Positions 11,641 through 23,434 of a DNA stretch of 64,000 nucleotides are shown in pieces. Position numbers and translations under genes: made by a program. The stretch covers positions 62,001-126,000 of the forward strand of contig JAZGUH010000371.1 in assembly GCA_037893225.1 (NCBI GenBank). Reading direction: 5' to 3'. Position 1 is the first letter of the stretch, and every line of letters starts with the position of its first letter. The notes under the pieces are model-generated. The model saw only the letters and a list, made by a program, of their open reading frames with translations. It ran no database searches and was not told the DNA's origin. This DNA is from Hippasteria phrygiana. Taxonomy: Eukaryota > Echinodermata > Asteroidea > Valvatida > Goniasteridae.

Positions 11641-13083
11641 TCACACCACAGAGTCACCACAAAGCTAAGACGCATCGCTGATTGGCCCACAATAAAATCT
11701 ACACGATGACGTCGTGTCAAATCCAGCTGACTCCCTAGATACCGATCGCCATTAAAAGGCATGCTAAAAATCGAGGAAATTTTTTTTTTTTCGTAATGTC
11801 AGTGTATTACGGTTTTACTTATCGGCAGGCTTGATCTGAGGAGTTAAGGAGACAGCAAAAATACGGGGCCGCCTAGACAACTGTAATAAATTGCGTGGGT
11901 TGTATCGTTTTTTATCTCAGTGGCGAGTTGAAAGGCGGTTTCTTGAAAGGGAAGAAAATATTGCTTGCTTTTTACCATTTTTACTCAAATTCGTAATTAA
12001 TGAAATAGTTGTCTAGGAAGCTTATTTATTCAGCATTATTTTGGTAAATAACTTATCTATTTAGCCTAATTATTCGTCGCAATTTTGCGTCATTCGTAAG
12101 ACGAGTCACATAATTATTTGGATCCGGCGGTCAATGTTACGTGTGTATATAGTCAATACGCTATACAAGAAATGTGTACATGGGCAAAATCGTGGAAATA
12201 CATGTACGACGCAGTATAATTGAATATATTCTGATTTTCCTAGGAAAATACGATCAGATGTTGTATATAGACCAGGAAGTGCACATTAATTTAAAATATT
12301 TTAGATTTATTCTTTCAAATATGTATAAAATCGACCAGTATATTGCGAAGTTTGAGCGGGTGACATATTCGAAATTCTACGATGCTCGATCTAGATCGCA
12401 AGAACTTGTGCTGTATACTCGTCGCGGCCGATATAAATTATTTACCTGAACTCGCTAATTTGTTGGACTTTGTGATGTTTTGCACGTTTCGCACGAAGGT
12501 CACAATGGTCACTCCCCGATTCAACTTTCTGTAAACACTAGCGGGCGCTGTGTACAAATGCAGGGTGTAAATGCTTTGACACGCGCGAGTGAGGTCACGC
12601 GGGTCATTCGGGATAAAATGTCATTGTGCACATGCGTAGTTGAAATACCGAACTGGCTTATTCAATCAGAATGGGCTTTCGCGTATCATCGCGTAAAATC
12701 GCGTAACTTTACGTCATCGATTTTATTCCGAAAAACCTTTGACCTACGAGATACCGAACTGGCTTATTCTGGACTACGAAAAAACGCGTCTTGCGCTGTC
12801 ATAATTATAGCGGGTAGTGAAAAACCTGTTCACGAACGGTTTTCGCGTGTTGGTTCTCGACATTCGATACTCCGTTCTCGTGTTCAGTCAACACGAGAAT
12901 GGGGGTTCGAATACGCTCATTATGTGCATTACCGCGGCGTCCACGGAAAGAAAAGAACATCTGTAAGCTGCATTGTGCAGATTACCGTAAGTCTCGACGT
13001 AAAGCTATCATTCGACCAACGTGGATAAAAAATGTGTCCGAAGAAACAGAGTTTATGTACTTATCGGAGGTGTCGCGAAATTT

Positions 13084-13912
13084 GGGGCCGTCCATAAAGT
13101 ACGTACGCACGAAGGGGGAGGGGGGTTGTTGACATTGCGTACATCATGCGTACAGGGGGGGGGGGGGGGTCCAAGCCAATGCGTACCGTACGCAAACACA
13201 ATTTGCTTTTAATGAATTGTCATGAAATCAATGTACTATCTAATATAAATAACTACCAGGACCAGCTTTTGTGCCTCAAAAAGCAGTTATATAACACAGT
13301 ACCCTTCACCCCAACCAAAACTTCCCAGCGCCACCGCCAGCCAACTCCGGCCTATTTTTAGACCGCAACAAAAAGACTGCTTTATAAACCGGCAGTGTAC
13401 ACCGGAAACGTATACATTTTATGTGTACTTGTATCAACTTCACCTGCGTGCTGTCCAAAATCGCTCATGTACTAAAGGTTAACAAAAGAACAAAAATGAT
13501 GTACGTCTTGTATATCATCTGCCTCTTGTTCAAACACATTATTTCGTGAAAAGCGTTATTCACTATCTCAATAAACCACTCATGAAACATGAGCCAAACT
13601 GTGCCAAAAATAGCCTATCGGGATCCCCCCCCCCCTTTTTTGGTTCATGTCTGTTCAATCATTTCCAGGTCCGTTAATAAAAAAGTGATCTATTTCAGTC
13701 TGGATGCGACATGCGAATCATACTACTACAGCAGGTGTACTGTGACGTTTAATGATGCTAGAATAGGGTAGTCTGAGAAGTCAAAAAGAGATGTGGAATG
13801 CGTATGCGTACAGGGGCAGGGGGGTTTGGAGCCACTGCGTATGGCATGCGTACAGGGGGAGGGGGGTCCAAAAAGTCGGCATTTCGTGCGCACGTACTTT
13901 ATGGACGGCCCC
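13084..13912. mobile_element. 829-bp non-autonomous TIR transposon, copy 1
   Basis: The ends are GGGGCCGTCCATAAAGTACG at the left and its inverted copy ending ggacggcccc at the right. TTT flanks both sides (13081-13083 and 13913-13915). The mirrored locus at 44584-44594 has a single TTT and no insert, which shows insertion with a 3-bp duplication. Subterminal zones carry several gcgtac/gtacgc motifs next to G runs. No transposase is encoded. A 3-bp duplication would suit PIF/Harbinger, but the superfamily is not assigned. A second copy lies at 26598-27508. Confidence 0.85.
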
Positions 13913-14489
13913 TTTGCCAGAGATTGTTTTATTTTTTTTATTATATACAAATATTGCACAAAAGGTGTGTTTCAGGATGAGCATAGAAAAGGCGTATTCC
14001 TATAGCAAAACAGAAGATTATTTAGAAATTTCATTCCAGGATGCAAAACGTGTTTACAGCAAAACAGGACAGGTTTCTATATCTCGTTCATTAACTTATT
14101 TTAGCCTATGTTTGTGTTCAACATGTAATTCTTTTTACCCGTGATTTTCTTTTTCGACCGCGACCCTCCATGAAGGCCAAACAAAATATGGAAACCATAG
14201 GAAAAATAGGGACGCCATGATGAAGTGTTTTAATCAAGTACACAAGTCAGGCGTGCTGTGTGCGCGCACATAGTTTAACCTGCCTCATATACGATACATG
14301 TACGACGATTAGTTCAAGGCTGTCCACACGTTGTGGTTTATTTACATTTCACATCTCGTCACGTGGGTGAAAAGGTCTATACACGATTTGCTATACACTT
14401 GCCTACGTGTTCGAAAGCTCAAGCTTTAATATGCAAATCATATATATAACTTCAGCCCCCTTGGCACAATTAATGATTTATACCCGGCG

Positions 14490-14840
14490 GGACGTATGGG
14501 ACCCCCTCTTGTCCCTACACAATATACACGCTCCAGAGTATTGTTACCCAACCCCTCCCCCAGATATCTGGAAGGAATTCCTGAGATTCCAAGAAGACAA
14601 TTACCAACACAAAAGAGGGGTGGGGGGGGGGGGGAGGATTTCCCTCCGTCCCATATCTTGCTTCAAATGTTATACCCAGCACGATATGGGGCAGAGGGTA
14701 CCCCCTTTTGTCCCTATACCCTATACTCCAGACTATTGTTACCTAACACATCCCCCTGGAGATCTGAAAAGAATTCCTGAGATTCAGGGAACACAATGAC
14801 CAACACAAAAGAGGGGGGGGGGGGGTTCCCTCTGCCCCAC
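14490..14840. repeat. Two tandem degenerate subunits of about 200 bp
   Basis: Both halves contain gtccctatac/gtccctacac, a cca-gagtattgttacc-like stretch, gaattcctgagatt and ccaacacaaaagagg followed by a G run. The same block occurs once in the copies near 25.3 and 43.8 kb. Confidence 0.65.
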
Positions 14841-15164
14841 ATCGCGCATCATTTGTCCTCTGGGCAAATGAAATGTGCTATGGCCTGTAAAGCAAACTGG
14901 AGCCCCCAAACCTTTGAAACACGCACAACGTGAGATGAAAGGCCAGTTTGCCTCCGACATAGCTAAAAGCGGAAAACAAATGGAAAGATATTCCTGGTTG
15001 ATTATGCTAACGACTGAATAATCCTAATCATATACCTGTCCTCACACTGTGAACAAGTAACAATGATTCAGTGCCAAATAACAATAGATGCAGGCGCGGA
15101 TCCCTAGGGGGGGGGGGGGGGGGGTCGAAACCCCCCCTGCTCGTTGTAATTTTTCTTCTTTTTG

Positions 15165-15736
15165 CTTTTGCTTGTAGGGGCCTGCAGGTCTTATTTTCTT
15201 ATATACTCTTGGGTGGTGAGAGTACGATGACTGGTGTTGACGACTGTGTGCTTGGTGAATATCACGTTGTTGCTGAGGTGGAGTTTGGTCGTGGGTGGTT
15301 GGGCGCAACGGGAATCTCTTCCGTTACTATCTCTATTGCTGGTGCCCAACCCCCTGGACCAGGGTCTGTCGTTGTGCTCACCACGTGAGATCTGGAAGCA
15401 GTGGGTGTTGAAGGCTGGGTTGTTAGGCTGGCAATCAACCCTCGCCGACCGCAGCTGGTTGAACTTCCTGATCTGCTTGGTGTGGGAGGCCTGGAAATGA
15501 TGGGTGCCTGTTGACTTGTTGAGGTCTTGGATCTTGGTGAAATCTTGGGGGCTGGTGGTGGCTTGGAGTGCTGTATTGAGGCTGGAAGTGTGTTGGTCCA
15601 GATGTGCAAGTTGGGCCCTGGTGCTGGCTATGCGTTCTCCGAGGAGTGCTTTGCTGGCCCGATCTAGGATGGCTTGGGAACGGTTGTTGCGGATGGGGTC
15701 ATGGATAAGGAGGCCCTTAGGAATTTTTTTAGACAC
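15165..15736 (-). pseudogene. Penelope-like element, N-terminal part of the ORF (fragment)
   Basis: The minus strand reads LLIHDPIRNNRSQAILD, ALLGERIASTRAQLAHLDQH, TSHTKQ-like and SARVDCQPNNPAFN blocks. I recognise these as the region upstream of the reverse transcriptase in animal Penelope-like elements. No ATG is seen at the start and the frame stops after about 180 residues, before any RT motif, where a G/C homopolymer lies (15110-15136). Upstream on the same strand, about 0.8 kb away, is a hammerhead ribozyme of the kind found in Penelope terminal repeats. So this is the 5' part of a truncated element. Identification rests on remembered family patterns. Confidence 0.6.
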
Positions 15737-15934
15737 GTATAAGATCTGAATGGCCTATTGGCTGTGAGAAGTGAAAAAAACATTCGCTATATAACCACTT
15801 CTTGATCAATAGATTTGTTTTGAAAGATATGCAATTTAACTGAAATGTACACATTATACTTAATAAAAAGATTGCTTTCATTAACATTAAATTGAAAAAA
15901 TATACTCAATGTAAAATTTCTGTTACAAAACAAT

Positions 15935-16325
15935 TCATTTATTTTATTTCATTCAACATCCAACAGCGCAAGCGCCAATTACATGATGTGTGCTGAAGGC
16001 ACCAGAAGCACCGGGGCAAACCCCTACTCTTTCACCCACGACAGATTCTCTGGGTTCTTTTACGTACATGCACTGATCCCACAGAGCACACGAGACCTCC
16101 GGCTTAACGTCCCATCCGAAGGACGGGCCCCTTTGAGATGAATGAGGGCCTGTCGTGCCCCAGAACAATTGGGCTATAGCCCAAACCTGCCCAAAGGGTC
16201 CTACAATTGTTACCAGGCACGCTAATGCAAGCAATACTTAGTGTGGTTTCCCATCCAAGTACTGCATGCAATTAACGTTGCTTAACTTCAGTAATGTGCC
16301 ACTTATCGTTTCAGTTTGCGGTAAC
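15935..16325 (-). mobile_element. 5S-rRNA-derived SINE with Deu-like core
   Basis: On the minus strand the element opens with a 5S rRNA-like head: gaagttaagcaacgt, then gtacttggatggg (about 16290-16230), the internal promoter region. A body follows with cttcggatgggacgttaagc and cggaggtc (about 16125-16090), which matches the conserved Deu-type core of SINE3/AmnSINE-like elements. The tail is A-rich (aatgaaataaaataaatg, about 15945). It sits next to the Penelope terminal sequence. It would be transcribed by RNA polymerase III and mobilised by a LINE. Confidence 0.75.
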
Positions 16326-16550
16326 ACCATGTGTTTATCTCAACTAACGAGAGGTATGGGTTCTGAAAAAACCTTATCGCACAACTCGTATCTCAACCTT
16401 CGTTAGGTGAGAAGGGTTCAAGGGAGAACCAATTTTCGTGCAACTCGTTTTCTCTACTGTCGATAAGTGAGAAATATGATTCAGGGGAGAACCATGGGGA
16501 CTTCACGGGTTAATATGGTTCAGGGAGAACCATTGGGACTTCTTGGGTTG

Positions 16551-16595
16551 TTCTCAACGTTTCGATTAGCCTGCTCTAATCTTCGTCAGGAGAAT
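16551..16595 (-). ncRNA. Hammerhead ribozyme (Penelope-linked), copy 1
   Basis: On the minus strand: helix I TTCTC, core CTGACGA, helix II GATTAG/CTAATC, then GAAACGTT and the closing helix I strand GAGAA. CUGANGA plus GAAA with NUH at the cleavage site (GUU) matches the hammerhead consensus. The ACGT after GAA gives the minimal helix III known from Penelope ribozymes, which act mainly as dimers. The stretch 16320-16340 (cacatggtgttacc on the minus strand) is shared with the second Penelope element at 46.1 kb. Confidence 0.72.
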
Positions 16596-16839
16596 GTGCC
16601 ACTTGCTCTTCCACAGAGCCAACAATTTCTATTTTGAACAATGAGAGTGCTTGAATCCAGCTGCTTCCTCCACACATTCGATTGGAGTGATCAGAAAGGG
16701 CATAGATTTATATTGTTTGTACAGCTTAGAATGGCCAGCTACGTACTCCTCGCAATTTAGGGGAAAATTGTGCAGTGATGTTGCCAAGGATTTTCATTAG
16801 GGACACAATAATTATGAGTGGGTGTGTCCATGCATGGCA

Positions 16840-17640
16840 ACAGCATTTTAAGTGAAGACCCGGGCACCAGCATTCGCAACTGGCTGGGGCAAGGAGGGCA
16901 CGCGGCATTTTTAGTGGGGACACAGGGGGCACCAGAATGTTTAGTGAGAGCACAGGTGAACTAACATTTTTCAGTGGGGGCACAGGGGGCACTATAATTC
17001 CCAGTGAGGGCACACCAGGGCCAGCAGCATGAAGGAAATTATGTTAATGTTGCGGCGATTGTGTACTTATACGGGCCCCGTTCATAGGCAAAGCAATGCC
17101 ATTCTTATTGGGGGAGGAGTAGGGGTTGACGTGGAAAGGGGCACTCGATATATCGGGGGCACAGGGGGCACTAAAATTTTTCAGTGGGGGAACATGGGGC
17201 ACTAACATTTTTCAGTGGGGGAACAGGGGGGGGGGGGGCACTATAATTTCCTGTGAGGGCACACCAGGGCCAGCAGGATGAAGGAAATTATTGTCATGTT
17301 GCGGCGATTGTGTACTTATACGGGAACCGTTCATAGGCATAGCAAGGTCATTTTTTATTGGGGGAGGGGGGTATGGGTAGACGTGAAAAGGGGCACTCGA
17401 TATATCGGGGGCACAGGGGGGGCCTACAAATTTTAGGGCACAGAGGCCACTAACATTTTTCAGTGGGGGGGGGGGGGGGGGACAGGGGGAACTAACATTT
17501 TTAGGGCACAGAGGCCACTAAAAATTTTCAGTGGGGGGAACAGGGGTAACTATAATTTCCAGTAAGGGTACACCAGGGCCAGCAGCATGAAGGAAATTAT
17601 TTTAATGTTGCGTCGATTGTGTACTTACGGGCCCAGTTCC
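16840..17640. repeat. G-rich satellite-like tandem repeats
   Basis: Long units of about 250-310 bp recur. The phrase cacaccagggccagcag appears near 17011, 17260 and 17569, and ttcataggca plus gcactcgatatatcgg appear in two of them. Inside are short units of the type cagtgggggcacagggggcactaa. No coding function is supported. Confidence 0.75.
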
Positions 17641-17960
17641 TATAAGAGGACAAAATCCACCTTGAAGTTATTGGACTTACCAAACTAGCTTGTGACATTA
17701 AACACCAACAGGTAGGCTGTCGTAGATAGAGGGCAGGGTTTTGTGGGACGGAAATTTTGCGGTACAAAAAGAACAAAAACAAACAAAAATAGGCCCTCTG
17801 AAAATATTGAGGGGGGTAAATAGCCCCCTCCCCTCCCCCTCGCTGGCTACGCCTATGTAATATAAGTACAGTGACATGGTCAATTTCAGCCCTTCCATGG
17901 CAACAAATGCTGTAAATTTCCCCTTTTTCAGTGATGCCGCAACTCAATGGCGCAAAACTG

Positions 17961-18353
17961 CACTCTAAAAACCGTGTTTAGCAATTGAACACAATCTTGC
18001 TATCAGTTTGTAAACATGTTTAGAAGCTAAACAGTACGTGTTCAATGGCTAAACACTATCCGTCAACACGCTAAACATTTTCAGTATGTAAACGTGTTTA
18101 CAAATGGATAGCAAGAAAGTGTATAGGACAGTGTTTACTTGCAGTGGCGGATCTACGGGGGGGGGGGGGGTTTTGGGGGTTTAAACCCCCCCCCCCCCCT
18201 TGGGCTGAGAAAAAAATAAAAAATATCCAGTGTCTGGTGTCGAAAATTCGGCACGCTGGGGTGTGTAGGCCAATCACCTCAGGTAAACCCCCCCCCCCCC
18301 CTTAGTTAAAACCTAGATCCGCCCCTGACTTGCTAAACACTGTTTTTACAGTG
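17961..18353. mobile_element. MITE with about 26-bp TIRs, carrying a nested insertion
   Basis: The left end cactctaaaaaccgtgttta pairs with the inverted right end, which reads cactgtaaaaacagtgttta on the minus strand. The interior has repeated gctaaaca/tgtttac motifs. It was split by the element at 18142-18327. Confidence 0.7.
18142..18327. mobile_element. 186-bp TIR element nested in the MITE above
   Basis: The ends are CAGTGGCGGATCTA and TAGATCCGCCCCTG. It is flanked by ACTTG at 18137-18141 and 18328-18332, a 5-bp target duplication. The interior is mostly G and C runs. Confidence 0.78.
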
Positions 18354-19371
18354 TGAAAATGTCCAAAACAGCATTTGCACCAATGCCTGATCGAATAACA
18401 TCACATAAGGCGCCATATGAAAGCCGACATTTTAACGTCTCTGGTACATATTAGTTTTATGATCAATCCCACAAAAATTCAGAAATACTAATTGATATCT
18501 CAGTTTCATTTTTTTTTAGGTTCACCCTGTATAATCCAGTAAATGTAAAGGATAGGACTGATCAAATGTCGGTCAAAATCTTCACTAATATTCAGAGTAT
18601 TTTAAGAACTTTCGTTAAAGGTAGTGTACACGACTGGTAATCCTCAAAATGTTTTTTACTGAATTATTACGAAATACCATACTAGACTAAGTTAATAGTA
18701 GTCTCAATCATCCTGTGAAATTATGGCACCAGGTGTGCTGTCGTTGTCAAAAGTTGAAATATATATCGCTTTCCAACGCTTTCCAGCTGGAAATCGTTGG
18801 AAATCTGCCCTGTAGCCTTTAGTCAAGGCGCGCGTGGCTACCCGGACGAGTGGCGCGCCCCGGATATGTTGGCATTCGGGGCACGTCACGCGCCTAGATA
18901 GCCACGCGCGCCTTGACTAAAGGCTATCATCCGCCCGACGGTTGAAAACGAGTGCCGTTTTTCTCTCGTTTTTTTCGCCATCCAACAACGCAAAACTTTG
19001 AACAGGTCAGTCGAACGATATTTCCTATAAAATACTAACCCCCAAATCTGCCCATTCCAGAAAATTGCAACAATGACCTATCATGTAAACTGCCTTTAAC
19101 CGATATACTCTGGCCTCTTCACAACTCGTACAAAACCAAATTATTGTATTTTCCCAAGCTCTGACTGTACGGCGGGCACAAATATATCTTATTCCCACCA
19201 AATTTCCTTAAATTTCAAGTCAATGTTAATTTTCTCAGCACGTCAAGGCGATCATGTACATACAATTTAGAATTTTAAAAAATACGCAAAACGCAGGGGA
19301 CGTAATCCCACCCCCCCCCCCCGAATTCTTTGTTTTTTAAAATTAAATTACAGGAAATGTTGACAAACGGG
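18333..19371. other. Non-coding spacer
   Basis: Apart from the hairpin at 18813-18926 nothing coding is seen. A C run lies at about 19311-19322. Confidence 0.5.
18813..18926. mobile_element. 114-bp hairpin MITE
   Basis: The 27-nt left arm (18813-18839, tagcctttagtcaaggcgcg then cgtggct) is perfectly complementary to 18900-18926. The spacer is GC-rich. Confidence 0.75.
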
Positions 19372-19430
19372 AAACATTGAAAGCGTAAAGTTAAACACGT
19401 CTTGTACTGCTTTGCGTTTACAACTACATC

Positions 19431-19436
19431 TTTATT
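19431..19436 (-). promoter_or_regulatory. Polyadenylation signal of peptide gene 1
   Basis: AATAAA on the minus strand, about 690 nt after the stop codon. The same signal is at 39349-39354 in copy 2. The unit boundary lies about 60 bp beyond it. Confidence 0.55.
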
Positions 19437-20123
19437 TCAAGTGAACACCGTGGGCTCATTGCTATTAAAACCGTGTGTGTCAAGTAAAAAGTATAAAGTT
19501 GCCTACGAAATGGTTGGTGTTTAAGAAACTGATAACATCTTACTTTTTGCTACTTACGTCTTACTTGAGCCAAGCGACAATAGAATTTGTTTCCATTTTT
19601 GTGTATGCCATTCAGTTTAGAATGGCCTAAATCCGGTCAGCGACTATACGACCATGGAAAGATCTATTGAGAAAAAAAAAGATACTTCGTAGAAAACCAA
19701 TGACCCCACACTGATATACCAAAGGAAATGTCACTCGCACGATTCTAACTTGTCCGATGAATACACATGAGATTCTTTGCCTCAACTCGGATAGACCATA
19801 TGATAAACATTCATCTGGTTGAAAATCATTATGGTCTGGCCTTAGAATAAATATATTGTAAATCTAGAGTTTAAAGAAAAGGAGAGACGGCGTTGAAACT
19901 TAAAACCTGAAACCTAAAATTAAACTTTAATGTTCATTTTTCAGGAAAAGGTATTTGTGAAAATCGATTACCTACAACATACAGCCCAAGACAGACATAC
20001 AGGCCAAAATACGTACACTAGAATGCGACTGATGAAACTACGGATAAAAATTAACTTGTTGGTGTGGTCTTGTTATCGCAGATATACATGCATCGGTGAT
20101 CGCACTCGTCCGAATCCATCTCG

Positions 20124-23100
20124 TTACTTTCGTGCCCAATCGCAGTAGGGCCCGTACTCTCCGTCAAGACATGGGGTACCAGCCGGGCACGTACCCAATC
20201 CGCAAGTTACGTCTGTGAAATGCAAGCAGTTTTGAAACCATGGACATGTTACTAAACACACTAGTAGAAATATTGATGATTAATAAATTGCACGAATTCT
20301 TTTGTTTGATCACAACTAAAAAAGTACAAGGTTTTGCAATGTCCATCCTTTTGGTAAATGCTCCTCAGATTTCATTTCTAGCTATACCAACTTGAGGTCA
20401 TTTTAGAAACGCTACGAATTATGCATTTCGGTAGTAGTGTGGGGAAGGGAGAAAACGACATAGGAAAGAGCGCCTTTATTTATACAATCGGGCGAGTTCC
20501 CATGTGGTTTAACCTGCTTCATACAATACATGTACGATGATCACTCCAAGGCGGTCCACGTTTTACACTCTGGTCACGTGGGTGAAAAAGGTTTACTGGC
20601 CACGCCAAAGCCAAACCCTCCATGGGAAGTAACTTCCACAAACTGCTCACCTTTCTGGCGTTTAAGTTCGTGCAGTTTGTTGCGTACCTCAATCAGCAAC
20701 TCCCGCAGAGATTCTGCAGAGACGAGACGAAAAATATACCAAATTTCATGGAATTATTGGTTTGGCCAGGAATTACACAGGAGTCTAGTCTCCATCTACG
20801 CTTTCTTTGCTAGGCGGCGTTATCGCACGTGAACATGTGGAACTGGATCACTGTGTAACAAGTTGACCTATTACTTTTATGGTCAACAAGGTCCCTCACC
20901 AACTATACTTTTCCCTTTTCTTTACTCCCATTGGACAAAACTTCAGCTCTGTGATAGTGCGCCCTCAGGCGATATAAACCATTGCAATATTGGAAATACG
21001 TGGACGATTTGAGTTTGGTTGAGACCCGTCTTGCCAATGAACAATCTAGTCTGCAAGAAACTATCGATGCCTTAGAACAGTGGTCAGAAAATAGTAATAT
21101 GCGTCTGAACCCTACAAAATGTACTACTATGGAAATTAATTTCATGAAAGAGCCTCCAGCACCACCTGTCTTTTATATTAAAGATAATGCCCTTGAACAA
21201 TCAGAAACTGTTAAATTGTTAGGAGTCCATATACAGCAAGATCTTAAATTGAACACCCATATTAACACAATACTCCAAAGGGCTAATGGTCTATTTCATA
21301 TGCTGCGTGTCTTAAAAAGTCACGGCTTACCAGTTGAAGACCTTATTACTATTTATATAGGGTACCTTCGTCCCCTCTTGGAATATGCAGTCCCTGTTTG
21401 GAATGGTGCAATAACAAAACAAAGATCAATTGGAAAAATACAAAAGCGTGTCCTTAGATTAATCTTGGGTGTTGAATATAATAACTATAAAAGTGCATTA
21501 GATTCGTTTAAATTAGAAACATTGACTGACCGTCGCACGACACTGTGCTCTAGATTTGCTAGGGATTTGATGACAAATGAGTATATGTCACATCTTATTA
21601 TACCACAATCTCAAAGTAACCATGTATTACGCCGATCAAAATTATTATCTGAACCAAGATGCAAAACAAATAGGTTCAGAAACAGTGCAATACCTAATTT
21701 AATTCATATAATTACCTCAATGGTTTAAATTGTCTGGTATTACTTGCGGTAGCAGTCTCATCCTTTGTCTTATACTTTACCCTATTCATTAATTTTACCA
21801 CCTTCCATCCCTTTATCTGGTCTCTTTTCTTCCACTTTGTTATAACCTACCCCAACCTATTCCCCTAACACCCCCCCCCCCCCCCAACCTACCCCTCTAA
21901 CCTATCCTTCACCCCTAACCTACCCTCCCCCACTACCCCTAGGCCAAAAAGATAAAATTGTTTGGTTGCCCACACTCCTTCGCCAGTGGGGGGGGGGGGG
22001 GGGGGGGGGGGGGGCGGGCGGAATTTCTTTTCTATTTTTACATTCCCCGGAAGTCCAACTTCAAACCATACACAAAGTAAAACAAAAACACAAATGTTGT
22101 TAGGCCGATAAACAGTTTAATATACGTAATACGGCTGCCTCTTCAGCGATGGCCGCCGGGTCCTTCACTCCATCTGAACATGGAGGAAGAATCCCCCATG
22201 ATCCTAACAACACATTCGAACATACACTTTCAGTTGATGCATTTTTTTGTTTGAATATGTATATTTAATCGTTTGTGTAAATATAAAAAAAAAAATCCAA
22301 ACTAAATATTAAAATATATACCCTTATTGTATTTGTTTAATTTGTTTTATTGTTATCAACCACGTACGAAGTACTATGGGGATGCTAAAAATAGGTAAAC
22401 TTTATACTTGCCTCTTGAAATACAAACAACAAATATTGGAGATTATATATCCATCCCTGACCAATACTTTTTCGGAAGAACGCACAATCAGTTCAATTGT
22501 TATTAAAGAGATTATGTAATCAGAAATGTTGTATTTGGTGTCTTTTGTGTCTCCTGGGAATTTCTTTAAAATCTGTGCTGTTTGTGTGTTTTGGTGCATT
22601 CTGGTGCATGTAAAATTCAATGACCCATGGCAAAATATTGGCGGGACACTGCCATAGCCGTCCCCTCCACAAGAAAATATTGCGGGGACGTGTCCCCCCG
22701 TCCCTCCCATGACAATAGCATAGAGTGTGTGGGGAACTAATAAGGGGGCCCTCTGTCGCATATAGTGCTGGGTATAAACGATGGCACGCATGGGCAAGAA
22801 TCAGAATATTGGGCTCCTGAAATGAAGATCTGGCCGAGTAGTTATTTTTCTCGCCCTCCAAGTACCGCTGTGGCCCGGGTTCGAATCCAAAAAAGGCAGG
22901 CATGTGGATTGGGTTTCCCCAGAACATCATTCTGGGGTTTTCCTCCCAACTCTAAAACTGAAGATTTCTTCGTCTCCTTTCCAGGTTTCTTCAGGCTTTC
23001 GAGCTACATTGCGATATGCACATTTTGTCGAATCCCTAATTTCATGAAAATAACATTAAACAAATTAAATAAACGAGGTTGGACTATCATTAAGTCAATC

Positions 23101-23372
23101 TTGAAGTTACGGGATGTGTCAAATGTTTCGACAGTTATCAAGGAGGGTTGGTTATTTTCCAAGATTTTGCTGATCCTGGCCGATTTTAGTGGGGGAGGGG
23201 GGGGGGGGGGGGGGGGGGGTGAAGTCAGGTGAAATTTCTCCGGAAATAATTAAAAAGCAAAAGTTCCACCCCCCACCCCTGGATGCCACTGCACCATACC
23301 TTTTTCTTGGTAGCCATCACCAAACACAAACCCAATGCACAGAAGAACAACGAGGCAAGTATAGGTCTTCAT
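20124..23372 (-). CDS. Small secreted four-cysteine peptide precursor, gene 1 (three coding exons)
   Basis: Coding exons on the minus strand are 23372-23300, 20713-20651 and 20212-20124 (73, 63 and 89 bp). Both introns are phase 1, and the exons join into exactly 75 codons. Splice sites: a pyrimidine tract plus cgacag before the first exon; G|GTATGG; tcgtctctgcag; AAAG|GTGAGC; atttcacag. Residues 1-18 form a signal peptide (MKTYTCLVVLLCIGFVFG). Residues 25-43 form a charged amphipathic helix ending in Lys-Arg. The last part has four cysteines spaced C-X4-C-X5-C-X8-C (TCGLGTC, GTPCLDGEYGPYCDW). The layout suggests a precursor cut at KR to give a disulfide peptide of about 31 residues. I do not recognise the family; function unknown. 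Intron 2 carries a CR1 fragment and a tRNA-derived SINE. Confidence 0.72.
20975..22740 (+). mobile_element. 5'-truncated CR1-like LINE fragment in intron 2 of gene 1
   Basis: A frame of 248 codons (20982-21728) begins inside the RT at the active site: KYVDDLSLVE, then NMRLNPTKCTTMEI, VKLLGVHI, LRPLLEYAVPVWNG and IQKRVLRLILG. These are the thumb and C-terminal blocks of CR1/jockey-like LINEs. Copy 2 of the host unit lacks it: the match breaks right after ggcgata at 20974. A 3' UTR with C and G runs follows (21880-22015). The 3' limit is approximate. Confidence 0.75.
22824..23075 (+). mobile_element. tRNA-derived SINE, copy in gene 1
   Basis: Box A is TGGCCGAGTAGTT at about 22831 and box B is GGTTCGAATCC at 22878-22888. 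The body includes ttccccagaacatcattctg. The same element lies in the same relative place in copy 2 (42163-42410), so it predates the duplication of the unit. Confidence 0.7.
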
Positions 23373-23434
23373 CTTCAAATAGAACTGTCGAGAAAACAAA
23401 TACAACCCAAACCAAAGATTTCAAACTCTGCTGA

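Larger units (their letters stand above)
11645..15060 (-). repeat. Inverted partial copy of the large repeat unit (upstream flank only)
   Basis: 11645-13083 is the reverse complement of about 44590-46017. For example, ttcgaccaacgtggat at about 13012 mirrors atccacgttggtcgaa at about 44643. 13913-14860 continues as the mirror of about 43760-44588, and 14860-15060 mirrors about 25020-25230. The mirror is broken only by the transposon at 13084-13912. This copy contains the distal upstream part of the unit but none of the exons of the small secreted-peptide gene. The inner end is cut near 15060, next to a Penelope-like element. Confidence 0.8.

Noticed and set aside
14490..14840. CRISPR-like or satellite array
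   Set aside because: Only two diverged units with G runs; the same block is dispersed in the large repeat copies.
15071..15750. Plus-strand frames over the Penelope N-terminal region
   Set aside because: They are shadows; the minus-strand frame carries the recognisable family blocks.
16230..16310. 5S rRNA gene
   Set aside because: Only the internal promoter part is present and it continues into a SINE core and A-rich tail.
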